A DNA stretch of 64,000 nt, taken from Camelus bactrianus (lineage: Eukaryota; Chordata; Mammalia; Artiodactyla; Camelidae). A model generated the notes under the pieces. The model ran no database searches and was not told where the DNA came from. It saw only the letters and a list, made by a program, of their open reading frames with translations. A program made the translations under genes and the position numbers. Positions 32,501 through 44,700 of the stretch are shown here, piece by piece (position 1 is the first letter of the stretch; each line of letters starts with the position of its first letter). Location of the stretch: assembly GCF_048773025.1 (NCBI RefSeq), contig NC_133544.1, forward strand, positions 248,001 to 312,000, read 5' to 3'.

Positions 32501-34833
32501 TGCTGTCCTGGTAGGACATGAGAGCCCACCGTGCTGTCACCAAACTCTATTTAACTGAGGCTTCTGTGTATTCAGTATTATTGTTATTTTTCCCAGTTTG
32601 TGAGATTGGATCAGTTTTGTTTTAGAAACCAGGATTCCCTAGTCAGGCAATGCTGTGTTTATGAGTTCAACTTCATGGTGGAATAAAAGTGAATCATGTG
32701 GATGACAAAAAATGACTTCACTTATTAAAGACACTCATTGGAAGGAAACTCCACACCAGATCTGAATTATGCAGGTTTTTATATTTAAGCCTGGAGATGG
32801 AGCCGAAAACAGACTGTGGCTTATCTCTGACTCCAGAGAGCAATTATGTTGTTCTCAACATGTTGAGATGTTTTGAACAAGGAGCAACATGCAGGTGAGA
32901 CTGTGTTATCCAGACCTTTCCTTATGTCTGAAGAATAAGGAATAAAGAATGTGATAATTTTCTAATATAAAGAGAATATACGAACAAACCAAAATTCTGC
33001 TGATGGGACAAAAATATTGGAGCCCCCTCCTTGGAAAACAGCCCCTTTCATACAAGGTTTAGGACCAACTCACCGTAAAACCAGCCATTACAATAGGAGG
33101 TGTGTCTCTAGGTGATATTAAAGCTCACGTTCACTGAAAACACTGTGTGCAGGTGCTCGTGGGGCCTTCACACATGCTGTAAAGTGGAAACAAGGACTAA
33201 ACCCAGAGCTCAGTGCAGGGCCGTGTGCTGATAGCATCTGAGGTACAATTAAGCCCAGCATTGCAGCCCTTGTCATGGGATCCAATGAAACACAGTCACT
33301 CATTCATTACTGGAAAATACGTGTCCTTCATGTTTCCTCAGATGCCAACAGTTTCCTGTCCCTAAATTATGTCTTATGTGTGTCAGAGACAGTACCTTGG
33401 AGAGAGGAGGGTTTGGATGCAGATACGACAGAAAAGTGTGGGTCCCTGCATGTATGTGCATGTGCACTGATTGTGCATGTGTGTGTGCGTGTCCCTGCAC
33501 ACAGACGGGAGCCCTGGTTACTCATGTGATGATGGCTTTCTGGACTTCCATCATCCTTCTGAATTGGGACACTATCCCCTAATTTTCTTTATGAAAATCA
33601 CACAATTCTATAAAGAAATCTCTAATAGGATTATTTATTCAAATCAATGTCTTCCCCATCATCAATGGAATCTATACCCAGGACTCTGACATTAATTTTC
33701 TCAGAAACGTGTGAACTTTGGTACATCCCAGCCCTTCTGAGGGTGGTTCTGAGAAGTCAGGATGAAGCCTTGGATTCCGAACCCACATCCTGAGTGTTCC
33801 TGGGCCCCTGACAGAACTTCCCTGCGGTTGAGGGCTCACTGCAAGTTTCATCACCCACCTTCCCCCTAGTTGTGATTCCCTACTTCTGACAGCTTAGACC
33901 CTCACCTGTATGGCTGAGTCTAGACCAGAATCCTTCAGGTGCTGCAGGTCTCTGGTCAGAGGACAGCACAGCTGGGTGGGCAGTGGTTCAGGTGCAAGAA
34001 GCAGTTTGAAATGATGAGCCTGAATCAGGGTGGGAATGGCCCTCAGTCCTCACACCTGGCAGTTCACACTCTGAAGTTTAACACCTGGGATTTTGCAGTT
34101 CATCCAAGGGTTCCAGTTGGACTTTCTCCCAGCTCACATGCCACCTGGAGATGACAAACACAGGTACGGTGAGGCTTGGTCACATTTCTCTCATCACATA
34201 TCCTTTCTATCCCACTATGTGTAGATTTCAACATGCAACAATGTGGTGAGATTTTTAGCACATTGTGTAGTTGGTAACTTGAATGAAATAAAATTACAAA
34301 GTATATAATAAATATTCATTACAGCCCAATCATAAATAAAAACATTTTCTTGAAAGTTATTATTGATAGAAATGCATTGAAATGCAGAGACTGTTGAAAA
34401 CAATCCTCATGAACTCTGCTTACACATTACTGGTCAACACACTAACTGTCAAAGTCATCATGATCTCATCACTGAAGGGGGTCTTGTCCAAAAGTTTCTT
34501 GATGTTGATTCTGGATCAGTTATGACCAAGAGGAAGAGCACAGGTGAAAATGCTGGACAAACTCTCACCTAATATGTGTCCCTGCACAGAACACAAATGC
34601 GCTACCCGTCTGGGGGCTGCGTACATCACTAACGTGGAAGGAACTCTGGCAGCGACATCACATAATCCATGTAAAATTTACAGGTTCTAAGTGTTTACCC
34701 TGAAAATTCACACAATAAACATGATAATTCCAAATGCTGCCAACACCAGCAGACCACAGACACTCACAGCTGATCAGGGACCTGGCCTTCTATGAGGACA
34801 GCAATGCCCTGACTTTCTACATAGTGAGATGAC

Positions 34834-34841
34834 ATGCAAAT
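34834..34841 (+). promoter_or_regulatory. IGHV octamer of the VHH gene
   Basis: Perfect ATGCAAAT about 125 bp upstream of the leader ATG at 34965, identical in setting to the conventional IGHV3 genes. Confidence 0.9.
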
Positions 34842-34964
34842 AGGGCCTCCCTCTGAGGATAAAGCCACCTGGCCCTGGCCCTGCAGCTCTGGGAGAGGAG
34901 CCCAAGCCCCGGGATTCCCAGCTGCTACCGTTCTATGATCAGGACTGAACTCAGACGACACACC

Positions 34965-35418
34965 ATGGAGCTCGGGCTGAGCTGGGTGGTCCTGGCTGCT
35001 CTTCTACAAGGTAATTCATGGAGAAAAAGAGCTACTGAGGATGTGGGTGGTCATGAGTGAAGGAATCAGAGGACATGTGACAGTCTCCTGACCAGGATGT
35101 CTTTGTGTTTGCAGGTGTCCAGGCTCAGGTACAGCTGGTGGAGTCTGGGGGAGGCTCGGTGCAGGCTGGGGGGTCTCTGAGACTCTCCTGCACAGCCCCT
35201 GGATTCACCTCCAATAGCTGCGGCATGGACTGGTACCGCCAGGCTGCAGGGAAGCAGCGCGAATGGGTCTCATCTATTAGTACTGATGGTAGCACAAGCT
35301 ATGCAGACTCCGTGAAGGGCCGATTCACCATCTCCAAAGACAAAGCCAAGGACACGGTGTATCTGCAAATGAACAGCCTGAAACCTGAGGACACGGCCAT
35401 GTATTCCTGTAAGACAAA
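34965..35418 (+). CDS. IGHV3: VHH segment (IGHV3 subgroup) for heavy-chain-only antibodies
   Basis: Leader exon 1 is 34965-35010 ([15 protein letters not shown]) and exon 2 starts at 35115. The V-region is 35126-35418 (293 nt), opening [19 protein letters not shown]. Framework 2 is [14 protein letters not shown]: Tyr37, Gln44 and Arg45 replace Val, Gly and Leu, making the former light-chain interface hydrophilic, while Trp47 is kept. Ser11 is also typical of camel VHH. CDR1 is GFTSNSCG with an extra Cys32, which in camel VHHs commonly bonds to a CDR3 cysteine. CDR2 is one residue shorter than in the conventional IGHV3 genes here. Framework 3 ends TAMYSCKT, with Ser in place of the usual Tyr91 before Cys92, and has Lys71. 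The frame is open and splice sites are intact. It is the only VHH in the window. Confidence 0.94.
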
Positions 35419-35457
35419 CACATTGAGGGGAAGTCATTGTGAGCCCAGACATAAACC
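35419..35457 (+). other. V-RSS of the VHH gene with variant heptamer
   Basis: Heptamer CACATTG (35419-35425; consensus CACAGTG, position 5 changed), 23-bp spacer, nonamer ACATAAACC (35449-35457). CAC and the spacer length are preserved, so it should work, perhaps less efficiently. Confidence 0.9.
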
Positions 35458-36930
35458 TTGCTCCCTGGGGCACCCACAGCCCCCAGGGGGTGCTCACGAC
35501 CCACCAAGGGCAGGGCTGAGCCCCAGGAGCAGGTGCAGATGTGTGGGAGGAGTTTGTATTGAGAAATCTTGGTATCCTTTTCCCGCTCTTCAACTCTACT
35601 ACAGACCCTCTATTGGATTCTAAATTTTCATTGTTGAGGTATGTGTTGCTTTCTAACAAAATATTCATAATCAAGATGTATTTGTACAGCTGAAATAAAG
35701 CTCCAAACAATGTTAAACTTTAGTATAATTTTAAAGGTGACTCAGAAAGTTTCAAACCTGATGAGTACCCTGAGAAGGCACAGGCACTGGGAAAACACGT
35801 GCAAACAGTTGCTCACCTTTGTCTCTGCTCCCGGGGCAGGAGGCTGCACACCCTCCATCTTTCTGTCAAAGGGCACGCAGGGTTTGCAGTGAGCAGGATA
35901 CATGTCACAGATGCCAGTTCCACACTGCCCAGGACTGCGTGTGCAGGGATCCTCATTGCTCACGGGGTCCGGGGTCTAGAGATCACATCTGGGCAAAATT
36001 TATTTCCAGCGCAAAACGAAAAATGTTGCATTTTCTGAACGCCTGGACATTTACAACGTGGGCAGCACTTTGAATCCCCAAAACACTAACATTCCCACCT
36101 GAGGTTGGTGAGGGTGATGCTCTGCCCTCTTGTTTCAACTCCCATCACGTAAATGAGTCTCCTTCCAGGTCCAGTTAGTGCCATGTTTTTGACACTTTCT
36201 GGTATATGTAGGAATTTTTCCTGTTTAAACTGGCCCACGTCAGTCCTGAAGTGCGGTCCACTGTCCAAGAGCACAAAGTGCTGTGAGCTCACTTAAGGAG
36301 AGAATATTTCGAACAGACAAGCTCCATTCAGGGATGAATTAAACTGATGGGGGCTGTGAGCTTGATAATAAAGTTTAGGTGTAAATTTCATTTTAATAAA
36401 GGAACGCAAATCTCCCTTTGGGTATTTGTGGCAGTTTGGGTTACCTGGTTCAATTTCAAATTCAGATGATAAATGGAGGTTTATGGTCAATAAGGAGGTG
36501 ATGCTGACCAGGTGGAAAATTACTGTGAGGAGATTTCAACTTCGGGGGACACTGGGCAGACTGTTTCCAGAGGATTCGTGGTACAGGAGGACAGGGTGCT
36601 TAAATATTCCCGGGGGGATGATAGGTGTAGTGAATTGGATCACATATAGAGGGTGATCGGAATTCCAGGTGAGGATTCTCACTATCACGACTCAGCAGGT
36701 TTCTTGATAAACCTGGGACATGCAAAGATGGACACAGAAACCCGCAGGTCCAGAACTAATTGAGGAAAGCATTTCAAGGAACTTCAGTGATGTGTGGTCA
36801 AATGGTCAGTGTCAGCTTCAGAGTCAGGGTTCTTATCTTCACTGACATGCTTCTCTGAGAGCCGGAAAATAAGTCCGAAGAACATGGAAACCTCTGGTCA
36901 TTCCTCCTTTTGGTGACACTGCCACCTTTC
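35458..36930. repeat. 3' flank of the VHH gene, homologous to the 3' flank of IGHV4
   Basis: From the nonamer on, this runs parallel to 24199-25680 and 58165-59640, the DNA downstream of IGHV4 A and B. Shared landmarks include GGCAGGAGGCTGCACACCCT, GTGCAGGGATCCTCATT and GTTTCTTGATAAA. It does not resemble what follows IGHV3 B and C. No gene was seen in it. Confidence 0.8.
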
Positions 36931-36954
36931 AGAAGAAGAAAACAGATGCACAGA

Positions 36955-37175
36955 GGCGTCATGGATGCACAGACACGGGAGAAAAGTCCATCTGAGGCTC
37001 AGTGAGGACGGGGCCCCTGCAGGCAAAGGAGAAAGGCATCAGAAGAACCCAAACTTCTGGGCACCTTGATCTTGGACTTCCGGCCTCCAGATCTGAGAGA
37101 AATGTATTTCTGCTGTTTGAGCTGCCCAGTCTGTTATTCTGTAATGGAATCTCTACCCAAGTAATACACAAATGG
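36955..37175 (+). mobile_element. MLT1-like LTR fragment (ERVL-MaLR)
   Basis: The order GAGAAAGGCATCAGAAGAAC, CCTTGATCTTGGACTTCCGG, CCTCCAGATCTGAGAGAAAT and TTTCTGCTGTTTGAGCTGCC is the well-known 3' part of MLT1-type LTRs. It is an old, partial fossil. It marks the point (about 36930) where the flank stops matching the 25.7 and 59.6 kb copies. Confidence 0.6.
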
Positions 37176-38139
37176 TGAGCCTTTCAGGCATGTATGGGAA
37201 AGTAAGTGTCATACTGCAAAGGAAAAATCATCTTTTCTTCACAGATGTGCTATGATCATCTACAAGAGTCACTTGAACTTCTACTGAAAAATGGTTTTGG
37301 CCTCACAGGTGTGGGTAGAATGATCCTGAACATATTAATGTCCAATATCTATCAGTTTTGGTATAATTTGGAAATCACGATATAAAATGTACTCAAATTG
37401 AGAACCAACCAAATCTCAGAGCAGCAAGGAATGGACGTCTTAAAGTCTGTTCATGATTTCTAAGGGGGGTCCGAGGAACACACTGTAGACACAGGATGTG
37501 AGGTGAAGCATTGAGGAACAGATTAAGAAAATAACAGAACATGTGCTGTTGAACTGAGTTAACTTATTGGCAATAATGCCAACACGGTGGCAGGAAATGT
37601 GTACAAACTTTGGTGGGACATCGAGGAAAGAGCACAGCTTTTGTTTAAGAAGCAGCTGAGAGTCAGAGCAGAGATGCCGAGCAGGTGAGCAGGGAGCAGA
37701 GGGGACCGGGGGGCTGGGGGGCACGAGAGGAGGAGTGTGGGAGACGCCCACTCCAGTTGTTAATATCAGGTGTGACTTCAGGAAGTTTTCACATGAAACA
37801 CTGGGAGGGAAAGTAGGTCCTGCTCTGCTGACGGTCTCTCCCCTGCCCTCCGACTCTCCTTGAACTGAACTCCCTGCTCTGGGAGGAGAGCAGCTGTGGT
37901 CAGTGAGCAGAAGGTGTGTCCACCCTGGTCATCACCCAGAACCGCCTCCCGAGCCCAGAGACATGTCCTGACCTGACCCTCCATGTTCATGTGGAAACAC
38001 GACCCCACGTGCATGAGAACCACACTTAGGGCTCAGGGCCACCACAGCACCTGTGCCAACCAGGACCGGGGTCTCCTCTTCACTAACGTCATCCTCTGAG
38101 GGCCAAAGGCTTAACTGACAAGAACATAAACCCCCCTGT

Positions 38140-38395
38140 CCACCACACACAGTGCCTCCTGGAGGGTCTGGGTACATCCTCCCCCACGGAAAGCCCAGCA
38201 GAACCTGGGGTGCTTGGGTCTCACTGCTGGACAGCATACACAGTGCCTCTCCAAAAATTCCCCCACATCTCTAGAGACACATTGAAGGCCATGTGTCCCT
38301 GCAGCTCATCTCTGGGGTCCCTGAGGACACAGCCATGTGCTATTGTCACAGGAAGGAGAGTGAGTGAGGGGACATCAGGGTGACCCAGACACAAC
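38140..38395 (+). pseudogene. Third decayed IGHV4-like relic
   Basis: Framework 3 of a clan II V gene is still readable: ATCTCTAGAGACACATTGAA, then TCCCTGCAGCTCATCTCTGG and GTCCCTGAGGACACAGCCAT, giving VPEDTAMCYCHR with the second cysteine kept. Upstream framework 1 and 2 are scarcely recognisable. Downstream, GAGAGTG stands where the heptamer should be, and ACACAACC is nonamer-like near 38383. Its place between the V gene flank and the next P unit is the same as for the relics at 25655 and 59619, but it is more diverged from them than they are from each other. Confidence 0.75.
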
Positions 38396-38418
38396 CATCC
38401 CTACATGGAGGGCTCAGG

Positions 38419-38432
38419 CCACCCGGGGGCAC
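38419..38432 (+). promoter_or_regulatory. CTCF-like motif 3' of the third relic
   Basis: CCACCCGGGGGCAC matches the CTCF core at 13 of 14 positions, in the same place relative to the relic as at 26104 and 60068. Confidence 0.35.
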
Positions 38433-41373
38433 CCAGGGCCGTGAGGAAACCAGAGGACCAATTTCACAGCAGGTGCAGAAGTAGCCTTGGACGGGTTTCC
38501 TCCCAGACACAGCGGATTCTCCACTGGTTCACCGTCTCCCCTGGAAGCCGATCCATAATGTTTCCAGGGAAATTTCCTGATCTGAACTTGGGCCTTTTTC
38601 ATGGATTCAGGCTTGTCTGTGTTTTATTCCTCATCTAAATTAGGAACATACACACAGAAATACCTCTCCATGGGAACTTTATTTGATATTTATTCACTAA
38701 ATATTCTTTTTCATTGTCAAATTTACAGATGTTAACTGACACAAATGATTCTTCTGTGCATCCTCGAGTCTGCCCTCCACCTTCCAATGTATTTCCAGCC
38801 ATTTCATCCTCGAGAGTGTCCTGAGTCCTGTTTCCTGCAGTGCCTTTCACAAGCATAGCATGAGGAATGTTGTATATTTGGAAATTGATGTCTGTGTGAA
38901 AGTGGAGTTGTTTGTCCCCAGAGGACATTTGGAAATGTCTGGAGACAGGGTGGGCTGTCACATGTGGGGTGGGCTGCAGGTGCCCGGTTCCCTAGTGGGC
39001 AGAGTCCATCAATGTGGCCGTGCGTCCCACACAGCACACAGCAGCTCCCACAACAGGAACCTAGACTCAAATGCCAATAATGGTGAAAAACTACGATAAA
39101 ATATTTCTATGTTGTCAAATTTATATCATTGTTGACATACAGAGTCTACATTTGTTGTGTGTAAATTATTCTCACTTAATGGAAAGGCAGACACCAGACT
39201 TTGATCTTCAGTGCACTCAGGGTCCACATTACACTCTCTTCACACAACGTTCCTGCTCTGTGGGCAGGAGAGCCCCGAGCATGGACATACAAGACAAGGG
39301 GGCACCAGACCAGACCCCAGGACTGGTGAGGGGATCGTGGTTCGCATGGATTATGGGACCTGGATGTCAGAGCTGTCTTTTCTGAGCCCGAGTCTGCAGA
39401 AGCCCCGACAGAGCCCAGGCTGGACTGGATTCTTGCAACATTTAAAATTTCCTGCCTTTGTATCTGTAATAACTGAGGATTTTACCTCAGAACAATAATT
39501 TGTTACAATATTAATAAATGTTTCACATATGAGACACGTAGCAAATTGTTACTTGTTTTACAACTGTAATAACAGTGCTTGTAATTCTTAAAACCGTATC
39601 AGTATATCCAACACACTTGCTCTTGTATCCCTGCCCCACTGTGACCCACCCTGACAGAAATCACTAGACCTTCCCCAGCACCCACATCCCCTCCCCCTCA
39701 GGAGTCACAGCACCCCTTCACCTCCCCTCACCCCCTGCAGGCTGGTGGGGGCCACCTTCTCTCCTCTGAGCATGGATGTGACCAGGAACGTCTGTGGAGG
39801 TGGGAGCTCACGTCCATCCCAGGGACCTCCTCGGTAACTTACAAGGAAATCCAAAGGAAATAAGGGAGATAAAAGTCAACATTCTCATGGGAAGTTAGCT
39901 TTTTTTGATGTAACACAAATAGACGAGCAGTTGTTTCAATAACAAAAGTGGGCTTACTTTGGACCAGTAAACAACTTCAGTATGGCGTCTGAAACCCTGA
40001 TGAGCCACATGCGCGTCTTCAGTAAAAGGAGATGCCTCCTTCATCAAGGGGGGAAGGGGGCTGAGGGAGCCCTAGGGAACCAGAGCCCGTGCATTTCTCT
40101 TGGCTGAGTCCTGCCCAGGAAAGACGGGGAAGCCTTGCTTCCCCCAGCTGGGCTCTGAGGCCATCAAACGGCATGAGAGCTCCCCTCTGCTCACCCAATT
40201 TTACTAAACTGAGGATTCCTTTATATTTTGCCTTTTGCCGTTTGATCAAGGTTGAGAACTTTCTCTGAAAACATCACTGATGAAGACTTAGGATTTCTGG
40301 GTTTTTTCACGTTTTTGTCTGTCAGCGCCAGGAAGGAACTCCTCTGGGTGTAACGTCTCATGTCAGATGGAAAGTGCTCTTTTTGAGGCCACATTCCAGC
40401 AACATGGAGCAGTGAGAGGGAGAGCGCGCAGGCTCTCTCACCGTAAGTGACTGTGTTATCAAGACCGGAGGCTGGAGATCACCTGACATGTTATATTCTC
40501 ATCAGAGACTCGGCAGGAAATTGTCCAATAGGTCTGGCACAGATGCCTTGGGAAGCTGTCTCAGCTGATGTTGCCCTCAATTCTGAGAGTCTCCACAGTC
40601 GGGTCGCCAGATGAGCAGGAATGTTCAGGGCCCAGCTGCCTTCTTATGTGTGTCACGTGGACCCAAGTTCTCACTCTCGGGAGACTGGTGGCACAAGGGC
40701 TGGTGAGCAGCACCTGCTGGAGACCTTTCCGCTGAGGTTGAGGAGTTCTTCTGGAAGTGTCTTTCCCAGTAGATAAGCTATCCAGGTTGCAAGGTGTGAC
40801 GCTTGCATCTCTGTCTCCTGAGAGGTACTGTGAAAAGACGGCTTCTGAGGAGAATCTTGGAGACGACCAGGAGGCGGAAAGTGGTCCATCAGTTTTCAGC
40901 AATCATGAGGGACTTCAGTGGTGAAGCTGGGGATCCGAGAGGCTCCAGTACAGGTTTTGCTGTTGAGCGAATCATGCTGAGGTCGGGCCGTATGAACAAA
41001 AGTTGGACGCAGGTCTCGGCAGTGTCCAGGTAGCTGGGAGAGTCTCACATTTAGCCCGTAGATCAGGGTGTTGATCAGCCAAGACCCAGTGGAGCCCCTC
41101 TGCGTGGAAGTACATCTGGATGTAAGTGGAGCCCTGGTTCTCATGTCAGGTATCCTAAACATTGAGTCTGCATTTGGGTAAACTGCAATTTTCCTCAAGA
41201 AAATGATTGCCCCTTTAAGAATAAAAACTGTAGCAAGTGGTAGATGTCTTCCTTCAAGGAGGATTGAGAAGGAGATAAGGGAAACACATTATCCACAAAC
41301 TAGAACTTCCAAAAGATGTTACATCATTCAGAACAGCCTCCAGGCTTACCCAGAATTAGAGGGGCTCTCAATA

Positions 41374-41786
41374 TGGGAAGGAAAAGCTGGGCTGGTCTAA
41401 CAAGATAACTCACAGGTCTAAGTATTGGAATACTGATCTGAGTTCTGCTGGACTAACTTGTAAATCTAAGTTTATCAGCATTGGTTTGCTGTTTATGTTT
41501 TTTTGCTGGCCAGCTGGATTTTCAAAGATACAAATGTGGCTTTGGAATGTTTGTTTGCTGCCTCCCTGCTCCACTTTTGTGATGATAATGCTGCTAAAGC
41601 TGTTCCATGCCTATTGGCCAAATACCCCAAGCTTGTACTTTACCCTATAAAACCTCATGTGCACATCTTGAAGGTGCTCAGAGTTTCGGAGCAGAAGCCC
41701 CTCTGAGCCCGCAGGCATAATACATCTGAATACTCCAACCCTCCATGTGGTGCTTGTTTCTTGACTGGCCTGTCATTCCCGTAACA
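41374..41786 (+). repeat. 5' LTR of the provirus
   Basis: 413 bp, TG...CA, with CTATAAAAC as TATA box near 41645. It matches the 3' LTR with roughly 20 substitutions by eye. Confidence 0.88.
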
Positions 41787-44700
41787 TTTCTGGAGGCCCC
41801 AGCGAGATACAACCACACCGGGCCCTTGAGCCGCTGGACTGGTGGCTCTGGCCGACCGGGGGATGGAATTCCAGCAGCGAATGAGGTGGCGCCGCCCGAC
41901 GATATTCCGGGTTCTCCTTGGTGATGGCAACTCGGCCCCTTGGGTGGCTGAGCTACAACCAGATACAGACTCCATGAAGGGATGGATAGACTCACCAGGT
42001 GGCCGTCCGGACAAGGTCGGAAACCACAGGAGGTATCAGGCCCTGTCCCATTGGACAGAAGAGGAAGCTGACCCCCTCCTACAGGCTCTCTGATAGTATT
42101 TCAGAAGGGAAATCAGGTCAGGTATCAGGTCCTGTCCCAGTGTACAGAAGAGGAGGCGGATCCCCTCCTACAGGAAACAGGATATTGGTATTGGTGGGAG
42201 GAATGATATTAACCTCTCTGTGTGTCTGCGGGAGTGAATGAGCAGCCTGTGAAGCGTGCGATCAGGCTCGAGTTGGTAGCTCCACGGCATTCTGCTACGG
42301 AGTTTGAGTGAGTCCCAACCTGCGGTTCCGTTCTGACCTCATACGTCTCAGGGCGGTATCGGTCCCTCAGGGTCCCGATCGGAGTCAGCAGCTTATACTG
42401 ACCCGCCAAAGCTAAGAGGCACCTTCGTCCCTGCTAGGGGAGTGGCCAGGCGGACGCTATGAAAACCCTCCCTTGTCTTGTCTGTGACACCGGCACAGGG
42501 TGGCCACACTGGGAGGGAAAAGGACATAGACAGCCAATGGGTCAACACCCCTGTGCCCTCGGAGGCTAGGATGCTATTTCTTTGAGAAAGTCTCCTACCT
42601 GATTCTGTCACAGAACACCCGAGACTTAGTGTTCCCCTACTGAACCCAAGTAGTGCCCCTTTTGCCTAGCCCCAGACCCCCAGGACTCGCGTTTAGAAGA
42701 TGAATTCCTTCTGGACTGGGCTCACCCGGCCTTGGAGGTCCCTTTTCTAGTCCATTTGTTTTACCATCTGCTGTCAGTCCCATGCCCCTGATAATTTAGT
42801 TCAGGATATAGAGAGGATTTAATGAAGAAAGTCCCTGGAACTGCTTGAGGCCTTGAGCTCCAGAGGCATCAGCTGTGACTGGAACCCAGAGTCCCTGACC
42901 AAGTTAACCTTAAAACAACTCATAGACCCAGCAAGAGAGCAGTCTCTCTGGGAACTCCAGTGTTTTGGGGAGTGAAGAAAGAAAAGGTATAAAGGCTACC
43001 TTCCCAAACATCTAAAAAAATGGGAGGCTCTAAGTTTAAACCCACCACTCTAGACTGCATGATTAAGAATTTCAAAAAGGGGTTCTCAGGAGACTGTGGA
43101 ATTTGAATGACCCCTGGCAGGCTCCGCACTTTGTGTGAGCTTAAATCGCCGGCCTTTGGAGACGGGTGGCCCTCAGGAGGAACTCTGGACCTAGCAAAAG
43201 TGCGAGCAGTCTATCAAATAATCAGTGGAACCCCAGGCCACCCAGATCAATTCCCTTACATTGACTCCTGGCTGAATATCACCCAGACTCTACCCCCATG
43301 GATTCGGTTCTGCTCAAATGGACCTGGACAATGCAAGATATTAGCAGAACAGCCAGTCCAAAATGACAGACAGAAAAAAGCCTATTTTCCAGGGAGCCGC
43401 AGAAGACAGATATGCCTACCCCCCCCCGTATGCCCCTGGGGCACCAACACCTCCCGTCTGAGGACCCAGAAGCAGAGCCCAGCCCCCAGCCTGAGCCATA
43501 GGCAGGAGACTCCGCTCAGCACAAGCCGGGAGGCCAGCACCACCGGCCCTCCAAATGCTGCTGCGGGAGACACAAGGGCCACAGCAAGTTGGGGAAGACG
43601 GGACTGTTCAGCCTGGGCACCGTGTACTCTACTGCAAACCCTTTAGCACCACAGACCTTCTCAATTGGTGCCATGATACTCCTTCCTACTCCGAAAAGCT
43701 GCAGGCTATGAGTGACCTCGTAGAGTCTATCTTCCATTCTCACTGGCCCACCTGGAAAGATGTCCGCCAGCTGCTTCTGACTCTGTTCAATACAGAGGAG
43801 AGGAGACACATTCTCCCTGAAGCACAAAAATGGCTGCAGGGCTGAGCCCCTGAAGACACAATGGATGTTGAGGGGTGGGCCATGACACCAGGCCAGATTG
43901 GGACTTTAACACCCAACAAGAAAGAGAAGCACTGCGTGAGCACCAGGAGGCCATCCTATAAGGGCTAAGAGCAGGAGCCAAGAAGCCAACTAACATGTCT
44001 AAAACGACCACAGTGACCCAGAGGCCAGACGGAACCCCCACTGACTTCTATGAGAGACTATGTGAAGCATTCCGAGTCTACATTCCTCTTGATCCTGAGG
44101 CCCAAGAAAACCAGGGGATGGTCAACGCTGCCTTCATAACCCAATCATACCCAGATATACGCCAGCAACCCCAAAAACTGGATGGATTCGCCGGGATGAA
44201 TGCTACACAGCTGCTGGAAGTTGCAAACAAAGTTTTTGTAAACCAAGAACGGGAAGCCCACCTAGAAGCAGACCAGCGAATGAAGCAGAAAGCCACATTC
44301 CTTGCAGCAGCCCTGAGGAAAACAAGCTTCAGCCAGAATCCTGCACCACCCCGGAAGAGGGGACCCCAACCATGGATGCCCCTGGGCCAAGACCAGTGTG
44401 CATACTGCCGGGAGACAGGACACTGGAAGAACGAGTGCCCAAACAGAAAGGATGGAAAGAGAGCACCCCCAAAAGGCCTACTTATCAGCTGGAGCCACGA
44501 GCCAGTAGTCACATCGGACTGGCTGGGGTCAACTCAGAATAGGAGAGACCGGCCCCCTGCCCCTGGGCCCCCGGGAGCCCAAGGTCAAGATGTTTATAGG
44601 GGGCCAACCAATGACTTTTATGGTAGACACAGGAGAAGAGTATTCTGTGGTGACCCAACTTGTAGCCCCCCCAACCAAGAAAAAGACAACTATTATAGGG

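Larger units (their letters stand above)
26530..34830. repeat. Upstream tandem unit P2 (5' flank of the VHH gene)
   Basis: Collinear with P1, offset 26.47 kb, about 95 percent alike by eye. It starts with the GCATGAGGAATGTTGTGT segment and ends at the VHH promoter. It carries the same L1 3' tail (27505-27640) and antisense L1 fragment (29060-29551) as P1. No coding region recognised. A VHH and a conventional VH thus share nearly the same upstream flank. Confidence 0.8.

Noticed and set aside
37440-38400. Search for a second VHH or complete V gene before P3
   Set aside because: Only framework 3 of an IGHV4-like relic is readable; there is no leader, octamer or valid RSS.
41995-42008. CTCF-like motif TCACCAGGTGGCCG inside the provirus
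   Set aside because: Two mismatches to the core, with no RSS nearby; not better than chance in 64 kb.
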